The position numbers and the translations under genes are program-made. From positions 1 to 64,000 of the forward strand of contig CAVKGV010000011.1 in assembly GCA_963656065.1 (NCBI GenBank): 64,000 nucleotides of DNA. Direction: 5' to 3'. Positions within the stretch are counted from its first letter, which is position 1, and each line of letters begins with the position of its first letter. Positions 42,587 through 50,337 of the stretch are shown in pieces. The notes beneath the pieces are model-generated. The model was not told the DNA's origin, made no database searches, and saw nothing but the letters and a program-made list of their open reading frames with translations. Source of the stretch: Hallerella sp963656065 (lineage in GTDB: Bacteria; Fibrobacterota; Fibrobacteria; Fibrobacterales; Fibrobacteraceae).

Positions 42587-43267
42587 CTAGGCTTTATTGG
42601 CTGGGCTTTTAACACGAATCATCGTATAGACTTTTGACGCCGGGACGGAATAGAGCCTGTCTTCTTCGGGGGAGTAGGCGGAAAGGCTTTTTCCATAGAC
42701 GCAACCGGAATCGAGCCCGCGGAATCCGGGAACGTTTACCAGACCTTTGGCTGCCCAGTGCCCGAAGATGACGAGCTTCGGCCATTTGACGCATTCGAAC
42801 CAGGCGGGATCTTTCGGCGTATTGAGATTTTCGCCCTTGCCGTCCCAGGTTCGCACGGAAAGGAGAACATTCGTGTCCATTTCCTCGAGGTTCCGCTTGC
42901 CGGGCTCAAGTCCTGCGTGGACAAGCAGCGCGCTTGGCGTGTCGATCCAGAGCGGCCATTTTTTGACGACTTCCGCAATCCAGAACGGATCTTCGAGAAT
43001 ATCCGCCATCCGCTTTTCCTTTTCGGTCCAGAATTCTTCCGGGGTTGTGGCTAGCTGGAGAAGGCGCGCTTCGTGGTTGCCGAGAACGCACTTAAAACCG
43101 TTGGCGAGAATTTCCCTGACGACTTTGACGGAGCTGGGGCCTTTGTTAATCAGGTCTCCGGTGAAATAGACCGTGTCGTCTCCCGGCGTGTAACGGACCT
43201 GTTCGAGCATCTTCATCATCTCGTCATAGCATCCGTGGACATCTCCGATAAAGATGGACCGCTTCAT
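42587..43267 (-). CDS. Calcineurin-like metallophosphoesterase (ApaH/PrpE-like)
   Basis: A 226-residue protein with all the main metal-binding motifs: GDVHGCYDE at residues 8-16, GDLINKGP, GNHE, and GHWAAKG towards the end. It is most like diadenosine-tetraphosphatase/PrpE or serine/threonine phosphatases; the substrate cannot be told from sequence. Its start overlaps the upstream pseudouridine synthase by 4 bases; a co-directional block runs from 45275 down to here. Confidence 0.88.
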   Translation of the reverse strand: MKRSIFIGDVHGCYDEMMKMLEQVRYTPGDDTVYFTGDLINKGPSSVKVVREILANGFKCVLGNHEARLLQLATTPEEFWTEKEKRMADILEDPFWIAEVVKKWPLWIDTPSALLVHAGLEPGKRNLEEMDTNVLLSVRTWDGKGENLNTPKDPAWFECVKWPKLVIFGHWAAKGLVNVPGFRGLDSGCVYGKSLSAYSPEEDRLYSVPASKVYTMIRVKSPANKA

Positions 43268-43998
43268 CTTTGCCCGGAATTTTCGCTAGCCCCGCGGAGA
43301 GTCTTTTCTTCGGACGGGGTGAGTTCCCGAAATTCACCCGGGCGCAAATTTCCGAGGGTAATCCCTGCGTAGGAGACGCGCTTTAAATCGCGGATGGTGT
43401 AGCCGACCGCTTCGAGCATCCGGCGGATTTCGCGGTTTTTGCCTTCGCAGAGTACTATCTCGAAAAATCCCTGGTCAAAGAAAATTTCTTCGGCGTGTCC
43501 TTCCTCGATTTCCCCGCGTTCGTTTTCTCCGATTTCCACGCCGGCGATGAGTCGGTCCGCGGCCGAGCGGCCGAGCGGTCGTGTCGTCCAAACGTAATAG
43601 CTCCGGGGAACCTCGAATTTCGGATGTGTTAGCTTGTATATCAGATCGCCGTCGTCGGTAAAAAGCAAGAGTCCGCGGCTCTGGAGGTCCAGTCTCCCGA
43701 TGTATTTCATGTTGCGGTATTCTGTTGGCAGATAGTCGTAAACCGTTGCGCGGTCCTGCGGGTCGCTTGCGGAACAGACGCATCCGGCTGGCTTGTGGAA
43801 CAGGAGAATCTTGTGCTTTTTCGGGGCGAAAACGCGCTTGCCATCGACGCGGACGTCGTCTTTTTCATCGACTTCTCTTCCGGGCTCGGTGAGAGTTTCC
43901 CCGTTTACCTGGATGCGTCCGTTCCGAATGATTTCGTCGGCGGCGCGGCGGCTTGCCACACCGCACAGAGAAAGAAACTTGTTAATTCGCATTTTCAT
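43264..43998 (-). CDS. RsuA/RluB-family pseudouridine synthase
   Basis: A 244-residue protein with an N-terminal S4 RNA-binding domain (MRINKFLSLCGVASRRAADEIIRNGRIQVNG) and the catalytic domain: GRLDLQSRGLLLFTDDGD holds the catalytic aspartate, and EGKNREIRRMLEAVGY is conserved. It likely converts a uridine in 23S or 16S rRNA (RluB/RluE/RluF/RsuA group). It overlaps the Ppx/GppA gene by 17 bases. Confidence 0.93.
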   Translation of the reverse strand: MKMRINKFLSLCGVASRRAADEIIRNGRIQVNGETLTEPGREVDEKDDVRVDGKRVFAPKKHKILLFHKPAGCVCSASDPQDRATVYDYLPTEYRNMKYIGRLDLQSRGLLLFTDDGDLIYKLTHPKFEVPRSYYVWTTRPLGRSAADRLIAGVEIGENERGEIEEGHAEEIFFDQGFFEIVLCEGKNREIRRMLEAVGYTIRDLKRVSYAGITLGNLRPGEFRELTPSEEKTLRGASENSGQR

Positions 43999-44965
43999 CT
44001 TCGGATTCCTTTTTCTTGGCGAGCCACGGCGGAAGCTTTTTCACCTTGCGCTCTTCCTTTGGCTTGGGAGGTTTCGGCGGGTAGAGAATTCCAAAGCGCA
44101 GGCCTGCCGTGCAGATGCGGAAAGATTCCGCATGCAGACGGGAAAGCAGGCTGCGTAGCCAGTAGAGCCCGCAGATGATGACGTCGCTCCGTCCTTTTTC
44201 AAGACCCGGCATATTTGCGCGGAGTTCCTTGGAAACATTGGAAATCTTGGTGATTGTCTTTTCGAGTTGGTCGAGGTTCATTTCGAGACCTTCGATTGCC
44301 CGAAAATCAAATTCGGATGCGTTCAGAAACACCATGGCAAGCGCCGTTCCCGTTCCGCCGACAAGATAGACGGGCTTCTTGGCGTATGGCCGCAAGGGAT
44401 TTCCTTTGAGTTCTTCCTTTTCCCATTTCTTGTATTCCGGTCCGGGAATCGCTCCCATTTTCTTGTAGAGATAGAGCGCTCCGACGGGAATCGAAATGCC
44501 GCTTTCACCGTCCGAAATTTCGGTAGAACCTCCGCCGATATCGACCGTGACGATGCCTTCGCCGTGCCATTCTTCGACAGCGCGGAACGTGTAGGCGGCT
44601 TCTTCTTCGCCCGAAATGATTTGCGGCTTCACCCAGAGGGCTTTTTCGACCGTGGCGAGAACCTGTTCGGAATTTTTCGCCTTGCGGGCGGCTTCGGTCA
44701 TTGCGCAAGCCTTGATCTCTGCACCGAGAGCGTTTGCCGTCGAACGGAATCCGGACAGGATTTTGGAAAGATCTTCGAGCCTTTCTTCGGAAATTTCTCC
44801 CGAGCTGTAAACGTCTTCGCCAAGCCTGCACACTTCGACTTTCTGGATTTTCGGCTGGAGCGTCGTTTTTCCGTCCGCATCCGTTTCAAAGTCGGCAATC
44901 AAAAGGATTGTCGAGTGGCTGCCGATATCGACCGATGCGGGAAACGTCTTGACTTTTTCAGGCAT
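43982..44965 (-). CDS. Ppx/GppA-type phosphatase
   Basis: A 327-residue ASKHA-fold protein: SVDIGSHSTILLIAD at the start, then TVDIGGGSTEIS, and YLVGGTGTALAMV. It is shorter than E. coli Ppx and lacks the C-terminal HD-like half; the last 40 residues are lysine/proline-rich (PPKPPKPKEERKVKKLPPW). It probably hydrolyses polyphosphate or pppGpp. It overlaps the upstream gene by 8 bases. Confidence 0.88.
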   Translation of the reverse strand: MPEKVKTFPASVDIGSHSTILLIADFETDADGKTTLQPKIQKVEVCRLGEDVYSSGEISEERLEDLSKILSGFRSTANALGAEIKACAMTEAARKAKNSEQVLATVEKALWVKPQIISGEEEAAYTFRAVEEWHGEGIVTVDIGGGSTEISDGESGISIPVGALYLYKKMGAIPGPEYKKWEKEELKGNPLRPYAKKPVYLVGGTGTALAMVFLNASEFDFRAIEGLEMNLDQLEKTITKISNVSKELRANMPGLEKGRSDVIICGLYWLRSLLSRLHAESFRICTAGLRFGILYPPKPPKPKEERKVKKLPPWLAKKKESEDENAN

Positions 44966-45275
44966 TTTCGTTTAGAAGTCCTTCGCGGATGCGGCTTGCG
45001 ATTTTCTGCGGGTCGGTGAAAAACTGTTTGGCGAGCGGAATGGCCTGTTCAATAAGTTCTGCCGGATATTTTTTTGTCCAGGCGAGGACGATTTTCCCCG
45101 AATGGCTTCCGAGGGGTTCTCCGTTTCGGATTTCGAGCGCCATTTGCAGGGCAAGGTAAAGACCTAGTTCAATGGCGCGCGGCTGTTTTTTTCCTTCGAG
45201 AAGTTTTTCCACCCTGGCGATTTTTTCGTCTAGCCCGAGGTTCTCAATTTCTTTCAATTCATTTTCGGAAATCAT
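44958..45275 (-). CDS. Hypothetical protein, helical
   Basis: A 105-residue, mainly helical soluble protein (start NELKEIENLGLDEKIARVEKLL, end QKIASRIREGLLNENA). I do not recognise the family. It overlaps the Ppx/GppA gene by 8 bases and is its immediate upstream partner in the operon. The terminator of the histone-like gene precedes it. Confidence 0.7.
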   Translation of the reverse strand: MISENELKEIENLGLDEKIARVEKLLEGKKQPRAIELGLYLALQMALEIRNGEPLGSHSGKIVLAWTKKYPAELIEQAIPLAKQFFTDPQKIASRIREGLLNENA

Positions 45276-45295
45276 GGACTAAAATTAGCAAACGC

Positions 45296-45325
45296 AAAAA
45301 GGCCCGGATTTCTCCGAACCTTTTT
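45296..45325 (-). terminator. Rho-independent terminator after the histone-like gene
   Basis: On the minus strand AAAAAGGTTCGGA pairs with TCCGGGCCTTTTT across a short GAAA loop (two mismatches inside the stem). It lies 35 bases past the histone-like stop. A second, weaker stem (TTTTTAGC/GCTAAAAA at 45333-45360) lies between them. Confidence 0.75.
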
Positions 45326-45360
45326 GTTGTTCTTTTTAGCAAAGAGAGAAACGCTAAAAA

Positions 45361-45678
45361 CTACTTGGCTTTTTTTGCCGCGGTTTTCTTTGCGGCTGCC
45401 TTCGGCGCGGCTGCTTTCTTTGCCACGGTCTTCTTCGTGGCCGGCTTTTTCGCTACGGCCTTGACGGCTTTTTTCGCCGGAGCCGCTTTCTTTGCCGGAG
45501 CTTTTGCCACTTTCTTCGCGGCAGCCTTCGGCGCGGCGGCTTTCTTTGCCGCGGTCTTCTTCGCTGCCGGCTTTTCCGCCTTTTTCGCTACGGTCTTGAC
45601 GGCCTTTTTCGCCGGAGCCGCTTTCTTTGCTGTAGTTTTTGCAGCCGTTTTGGCTGTCTTGGTCTTAGTTACTGCCAT
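45361..45678 (-). CDS. Histone H1-like lysine/alanine/proline-rich protein
   Basis: A 105-residue, very basic, low-complexity protein of repeated KKAAPAKK, KKTAAKK and AAAPKAAAKK units, like the histone H1-like (Hc1/AlgP C-terminal) DNA-binding proteins. It probably binds DNA without a fixed fold. The ATG at 45678 follows AAGGAACAAAAAT; the in-frame upstream extension to 45738 is AT-rich leader. The gene contains an internal duplication (see repeat). It is flanked by its own promoter and terminator. Confidence 0.8.
   Translation of the reverse strand: MAVTKTKTAKTAAKTTAKKAAPAKKAVKTVAKKAEKPAAKKTAAKKAAAPKAAAKKVAKAPAKKAAPAKKAVKAVAKKPATKKTVAKKAAAPKAAAKKTAAKKAK
45401..45631. repeat. Imperfect tandem duplication (period 126 bp) in the histone-like gene
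   Basis: TTCGGCGCGG starts two long, nearly matching blocks at 45401 and 45527. Both continue with the same GCTTTCTTTGCC, GGTCTTCTTCG and GCCGGAGCCGCTTTCTTTGC segments, so the protein is made of two similar halves. Confidence 0.8.
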
Positions 45679-45719
45679 ATTTTTGTTCCTTTTTTTTAGT
45701 TGTTGATAACTATGAATAT

Positions 45720-45748
45720 AAAATAACTTGATTTTCACAAAATATCAA
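45720..45748 (-). promoter_or_regulatory. Candidate promoter of the histone-like gene
   Basis: On the minus strand TTGATA (45743-45748) and TATTTT (45720-45725) are 17 bases apart, with AT-rich DNA on both sides. The -10 to ATG distance is about 41 bases. Confidence 0.5.
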
Positions 45749-45801
45749 CACTTATTTTTAAAAATATTTTCCTTATGACTGGTCAAGGAACAAAATTTGT
45801 G

Positions 45802-46545
45802 CTAAGGCTTTTGCGCGAGCGAGGCGATATAGTTTTTGATTCCGGTTTCTGCGAGACAGAAAATGTCGCAGAACTTTGTCGCGAACGGAGGAAGTTTCCC
45901 GTTGCTGATTCCCAGGGCGTCGTGCAGGACGGCTACCTGGCCGTCGGTCGCATGGCCCGCTCCGATGCCGATGGTTATTAGCTTCACGGCATCCGTCACC
46001 CTTTTTCCGAGGGCTTCGGGAATGTGTTCGAGGACACATTCGAACGCTCCGGTTTCGTCGATTGTCTTCGCTTCCCTTAAAATCCTTTCGGCGTCTTCTT
46101 CGCTTTGACCGACCTGTTTAAAGCTCGTCGCCGTTTGCGGGAGAAGTCCCAGGTGGGCGCAGACCTCGATATCGTTTTTGCGGAGCGTCTCGATTATCTT
46201 GGGATGGAAACCTTCGAGCTTGACGGAACTCGCGCCGAGATCGATGAACTTTTTTGCGTTTTCGAGCGCCGTCTCCGGGTTTTCGTAGCTCATGTAGGGC
46301 ATGTCTGCGATGACGTGCGTGTTCGGGGCGCCGCGGCAGACCGCTGCGACAAAAACCAGCATCTCGTTCATGCCGATGCATTTCGTGCTTTTGTAGCCGA
46401 GCATCGTGTTGGCGAGACTGTCTCCGACGAGGATCTGGTCGATTCCCGCGGATTCTGCGATTTTGGCAAAGCCGTAGTCGTAAGCGGTGATTTGCGAAAT
46501 TTTCCTTTTTCCCTTCATTTCACGGATTTGCGTTGCGGAAAGCAT
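45802..46545 (-). CDS. panB: 3-methyl-2-oxobutanoate hydroxymethyltransferase
   Basis: A 247-residue TIM-barrel enzyme of pantothenate synthesis (adds hydroxymethyl from methylene-THF to ketoisovalerate). Typical parts are KISQITAYDYGFAKIAESAGIDQILVGDS, DMPYMSYE, VKLEG and GIGAGHATDGQVAVLHDALG. AGGAGGT (46554-46560) before ATG 46545 fixes the start; the in-frame extension to 46827 lies in recO. It is slightly shorter than most PanB (about 264). Its start overlaps the recO 3' end by 26 bases. Confidence 0.93.
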   Translation of the reverse strand: MLSATQIREMKGKRKISQITAYDYGFAKIAESAGIDQILVGDSLANTMLGYKSTKCIGMNEMLVFVAAVCRGAPNTHVIADMPYMSYENPETALENAKKFIDLGASSVKLEGFHPKIIETLRKNDIEVCAHLGLLPQTATSFKQVGQSEEDAERILREAKTIDETGAFECVLEHIPEALGKRVTDAVKLITIGIGAGHATDGQVAVLHDALGISNGKLPPFATKFCDIFCLAETGIKNYIASLAQKP

Positions 46546-47266
46546 AGCTTCTGACCTCCTGTAGCCAGTGATAAGATTTGATTTCCCGGTTTTCGCCGAG
46601 ATGCGCTTTGAGATATTTGAAAAATTCCCGTTCGAGCGCTTGCGGGTCGCTGAGCGGTTCCCTTGTGTGCAGCCGAGCGATGTCGCGGAGAAAGGCGCTT
46701 GTATGTTCCGGTTCAAAGTTTCCGAGGCAATTTTTGCAGAGGGCGCCGCCGGAGTCAAAGAGAAAATCCGCCGGGGTTTCGGAAAGGCTCGCTCCGCACC
46801 GGACGCATTCGGTAAGCGAAAGCGCATACCCGGAGAGATCCATGATGTGCCACATCCAGCGGACGAGAGCGTCTTTGGAATTCGGGCCTCTGTCGAGAAC
46901 CTTCAACGCTTTTTCCGTGTAGCGAAATTCGAGTTCCTGGGAGAGGCCTATAGGCAGGTATCGTAAAAGAATCTCCGCCATGACGCTTGCCATCGCGGAA
47001 ATTTCCAGGTCTTTTCGTAAGCGCGGGAACCATTCGACGAGGGACGCTTCGCGGATAAAGTGCAAATCGCTTTTGCCGGAATCGTTGAAGACGATTTCGC
47101 TTTCTGCCAAAGGATCGAGTGCCCCTTGGAACGGACTGTTTTTTTTCCTTGCGCTCTTGACGAGAAAGGACAGGACGCCGAAATCATAGGAGAAGCCTTT
47201 CACGATAAGCGAAGTGTCGCTGTAAGGCATCCGGTGGAGAACGATGACCTTGGTCCGCTTGAGCAC
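46520..47266 (-). CDS. recO: DNA repair protein RecO
   Basis: A 248-residue protein with the N-terminal OB-fold (KVIVLHRMPYSDTSLIVKGFSYDFGVLSFLVKSARKK) and, in the C-terminal half, a zinc-binding pair of cysteine motifs (CVRC at about 164-167, CKNC about 184-187). RecO helps load RecA in the RecFOR pathway. The start is GTG at 47266, directly after the HIT stop, so the genes are coupled. Confidence 0.9.
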   Translation of the reverse strand: MLKRTKVIVLHRMPYSDTSLIVKGFSYDFGVLSFLVKSARKKNSPFQGALDPLAESEIVFNDSGKSDLHFIREASLVEWFPRLRKDLEISAMASVMAEILLRYLPIGLSQELEFRYTEKALKVLDRGPNSKDALVRWMWHIMDLSGYALSLTECVRCGASLSETPADFLFDSGGALCKNCLGNFEPEHTSAFLRDIARLHTREPLSDPQALEREFFKYLKAHLGENREIKSYHWLQEVRSYAFRNANP

Positions 47267-47620
47267 TTAGGCTTTTGCCCCGAAGCCGTCGTCGAGCCGC
47301 TTTCCGCCGAGGATGTGGCAGTGGATATGCGGAACCGTCTGTCCGGCGTCTCCTTTTGCGTTGAAGACAAAGCGCGCTCCGCTTTCGGCGAGTCCTTCCT
47401 GTTTCGCGATATTCTGTGCGCAGAAAAGAAGGCGGCCCATTCGCGGGGAATCTTCCTCCTGCATGTCCAGGAGGCTCTCGATGTGTTTTTTGGGAACGAC
47501 GAGAACGTGCGTGGGAGCTTGCGGATTCAGGTCGCGGAATGCGTAAAATTCATTGTCTTCGTAAACCTTATTCGAGGGGATTTCACCGCGGACGATTTTA
47601 CAGAAAATGCAATCGGACAT
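47267..47620 (-). CDS. HIT family (histidine triad) protein
   Basis: A 117-residue HIT protein: DCIFCKIVRGEIPSNKVYEDN, LNPQAPTHVLVVPKKHI and the triad HIHCH at residues 98-102. It hydrolyses nucleoside phosphoramidates or adenylates (HINT-like). The start at 47620 with AGGTG upstream gives the usual length; the longer reading frame to 47680 adds residues unlike HIT. Confidence 0.94.
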   Translation of the reverse strand: MSDCIFCKIVRGEIPSNKVYEDNEFYAFRDLNPQAPTHVLVVPKKHIESLLDMQEEDSPRMGRLLFCAQNIAKQEGLAESGARFVFNAKGDAGQTVPHIHCHILGGKRLDDGFGAKA

Positions 47621-47720
47621 AGGACACCTGTTGAAAAGGGTTGGTTCGCCTTTCGGAGCGACTTTCGTAAAAAGTAACATTTTGTCGTGTTTTGGGCAAA
47701 CATCGCAAGGGCTCTTTTGC

Positions 47721-47728
47721 TAGATTTG
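47721..47728 (+). promoter_or_regulatory. TAnnTTTG-type -7 element upstream of tex
   Basis: TAGATTTG fits TAnnTTTG exactly and lies in the 254-base gap between the divergent HIT and tex genes. A TTTG at 47691-47694 is 26 bases upstream, longer than the usual 19-21, so the call is weak. Confidence 0.33.
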
Positions 47729-47791
47729 TTGCGGAATGATTTTGTCTTTTTTTACAGATTTTCGGATATTTTCTGATCGTCCGGAGAGGCT

Positions 47792-47811
47792 CTTTCGAAT
47801 GGTTTCGAAAG
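47792..47811. promoter_or_regulatory. 8-bp inverted repeat in the HIT-tex intergenic region
   Basis: CTTTCGAA (47792-47799) and TTCGAAAG (47804-47811) are exact reverse complements separated by TGGT, followed by GATTTTTCG. It could be an operator or an RNA hairpin in the tex leader. The rest of the gap holds nothing else recognised. Confidence 0.4.
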
Positions 47812-47874
47812 GATTTTTCGCCGGCGTAGGCAAAATCATCGGCTCAAACGATTTTCACATTTGAGGAATCGAAC

Positions 47875-50217
47875 ATGAATTTTTCGCAAGTTATTTCCGA
47901 GGAACTGAAACTGGAAGAGTGGCGCGTGGCCAAGGCTCTGGAACTGATGGACCAGGGCGGAACGATTCCGTTTATCGCGCGTTACCGCAAGGACCAGACC
48001 GGAACGCTGAACGAAATTGAACTCCGCGACATCCAGCATCGTCGCGAATATCTGCAGGAACTCGAAGAACGCAAAACGACCATCCTGAAATCCATCGAAG
48101 AACAGGGAAAGCTTACTCCGGAACTTAGGGCGCAGATCGAATCCTGCAAGGACAAGACGAATCTCGAAGATCTTTACGCTCCTTACAAACCGAAAAAGCG
48201 CACCCGTGCAACGATTGCGAAGGAATGCGGGCTCGAACCGCTAGCGCGCACGATCATGGCCCAGGAAGAGACGACGAATACGCCGGAAGAAATCGGGCGT
48301 ATCTATCTTTCGGAAGAAAAGGGTTTAGCCGATCCGAAGGCGGCGATTGCCGGCGCTTGCGACATCCTCGCCGAAGAAGTCGCTGACAACGCCGAGTTCC
48401 GCCAATACTTGCGTCTGCAAATCGAAAAGCAGGGCGTCATGACGTCGAAAGTCCGCAAGGAATTCGAAAAACAGGATACCAAGTTCAAGAATTACTACGC
48501 CTTCTCGGAACCGGTTTCGAAGATTCCCAGCCACCGGATGCTTGCGCTTCGTCGCGGCGAAAAGGAAAAGGTGCTCCGTCTCGCCATCGAAATGCCCGAT
48601 GCGGAACTGGTCTCCTATCTGCAGCGCCAAATCATCAAGGGCGACAGCATCTGGAAGCCTTATCTCGAAGAGATGTGCAAGGATGCGTGGGAACGTCTTC
48701 TCAAGACGAGCCTTGAAAGCGAAGTCCGCCTGCTTTTGAAGGACAAGGCGGAAGAAGAAGCGTTCAAGGTTTTCAGCAAAAATTTGCAGGATGTGCTTCT
48801 TGCGCCACCTGCCGGTCACAAGGCTGTTCTCGCTCTCGACCCGGGATTTCGCACGGGATGCAAGGTCGCGGTCCTCGACAAGAACGGAAAGTTTATCGAC
48901 CACGGAGTTATTTTCCCGCACGAGCCGCAAAAAAAGGTTGCCGAAGCGGGCGATTACATCGCATCCCTGGTGGAAAAATACGACATCGACCTGATCGCTA
49001 TCGGAAACGGTACGGCGAGCCGCGAAACGGATGCGTTTGTCGCAGGAATCGCGCACAAGTTCAAGGGCAAGAAGCCCGCTCGCGTTGTCGTTTCGGAAGC
49101 GGGCGCGTCGGTTTATTCCGCAAGCCCGATAGCCATCCAGGAATTTCCGAACGAGGACGTGACGACCCGTGGAGCGATTTCCATCGGGCGCCGTTTGCAG
49201 GATCCTCTGGCGGAACTGGTGAAAGTCGATCCGCAGTCGATTGGTGTGGGACAGTATCAGCATGACGTGAACCAGCGCGAACTGAAAAAACGCTTGGACG
49301 AAGTTGTGGAAAGTTGTGTGAACATGGTCGGCGTCGATCTGAACAGCGCAAGCGCTCCGCTTCTCACGCATGTGGCTGGCGTCTCTGCGGCGCTCGCCGA
49401 AAACGTGGTGAAGTACCGCGAAGAAAACGGGGCGTTCAAGAGCCGCCAGGATGTTTTGAAAGTCAAGGGATTTGGCCCGAAAGCGTTCGAACAATCCGCT
49501 GGGTTCCTCCGGATTCCGGGTGCGGAAAATCCGCTCGACTGCAGCGCGGTGCATCCTGAAAACTACGGGCTTGTCGAACGGATGGCGGAAAAGGCCGGCG
49601 TCGCAGTCAAGGATCTCGTCGGGAACGCTAGCGCAATCAAGTCGCTTTCTCCCGAAGAGTTCCTTTCGGATACGGTCGGAAAGCACACGCTCGAAGATAT
49701 TTTCTCCGAACTCGAAAAGCCGAGCCGCGATCCGCGCAAGGAATTCCGCTATGCGAAATTTGACGACAAGATCAAGAGCATCAACGATCTCGTCACCGGC
49801 AGCTGGATGGAAGGCGTGGTGACGAACGTGGCGAACTTCGGCGCGTTTGTCGATATTGGCGTGCACCAGGATGGGCTTGTCCACGTTTCGGAAATCAGCG
49901 ACAAGTTCGTGGAAGACGCGAAGACTGTCTTGACGGTTGGCGATGTCGTGAAAGTTCGCGTACTCGGAGTGGATGCTGGGCAAAAACGCATCAGCCTTTC
50001 GATGAAGCAGGAACAGGTCGATGGCGTTGCCGGAGCCGGTCGCGGTCCCAGAAATCAGCATGGGCGCGGACGTCATGAAGGCGGCATCAAACCCCATGCG
50101 ACGATTGCGGACCTGAAGGCTCGTCTCGGCGGACCGAACCCGAATGCCGCTCGCAAGGGTAATTCCCAGCCGAACAAGCTTTCCTCGATGATCAAGAAGT
50201 TCAAGAAAGGACTCTAG
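47875..50217 (+). CDS. tex: Tex family RNA-binding transcription accessory protein
   Basis: A 780-residue protein with the full Tex order: N-terminal helical region (GTIPFIARYRKDQTGTLNEIELRDI), YqgF/RNase H-like domain (KAVLALDPGFRTGCKVAVLD), helix-hairpin-helix domain (GVGQYQHDVNQRELKKRLDEVVESCVNMVGVDLN) and a C-terminal S1 domain (SWMEGVVTNVANFGAFVDIGVHQDGLVHVSEI). The last 50 residues are glycine/arginine-rich. TTGAGGAATCGAAC before the ATG holds the ribosome binding site. The protein binds nucleic acid and affects transcription. Confidence 0.97.
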   Translation: MNFSQVISEELKLEEWRVAKALELMDQGGTIPFIARYRKDQTGTLNEIELRDIQHRREYLQELEERKTTILKSIEEQGKLTPELRAQIESCKDKTNLEDLYAPYKPKKRTRATIAKECGLEPLARTIMAQEETTNTPEEIGRIYLSEEKGLADPKAAIAGACDILAEEVADNAEFRQYLRLQIEKQGVMTSKVRKEFEKQDTKFKNYYAFSEPVSKIPSHRMLALRRGEKEKVLRLAIEMPDAELVSYLQRQIIKGDSIWKPYLEEMCKDAWERLLKTSLESEVRLLLKDKAEEEAFKVFSKNLQDVLLAPPAGHKAVLALDPGFRTGCKVAVLDKNGKFIDHGVIFPHEPQKKVAEAGDYIASLVEKYDIDLIAIGNGTASRETDAFVAGIAHKFKGKKPARVVVSEAGASVYSASPIAIQEFPNEDVTTRGAISIGRRLQDPLAELVKVDPQSIGVGQYQHDVNQRELKKRLDEVVESCVNMVGVDLNSASAPLLTHVAGVSAALAENVVKYREENGAFKSRQDVLKVKGFGPKAFEQSAGFLRIPGAENPLDCSAVHPENYGLVERMAEKAGVAVKDLVGNASAIKSLSPEEFLSDTVGKHTLEDIFSELEKPSRDPRKEFRYAKFDDKIKSINDLVTGSWMEGVVTNVANFGAFVDIGVHQDGLVHVSEISDKFVEDAKTVLTVGDVVKVRVLGVDAGQKRISLSMKQEQVDGVAGAGRGPRNQHGRGRHEGGIKPHATIADLKARLGGPNPNAARKGNSQPNKLSSMIKKFKKGL

Positions 50218-50236
50218 TCAAAAATTAATTTATATG

Positions 50237-50266
50237 AAAAGCTCGGTGCAAAACCGGGCTTTTTTT
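50237..50266 (+). terminator. Rho-independent terminator of tex
   Basis: AAAAGCTCGGT (50237-50247) pairs with ACCGGGCTTTT (50253-50263) with one G-T pair, a GCAAA loop and a T-run. Confidence 0.9.
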
Positions 50267-50337
50267 GAAAAAGGTCTTGTTTTTTCTTTTACTCGAATGT
50301 AGTTTTGTTATTGAAATTTTAAACTTTTGAGGCTAAA

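Noticed and set aside
48325..50097. 590-codon open frame antisense to tex
   Set aside because: Shadow of tex, which has four recognisable domains on the plus strand.
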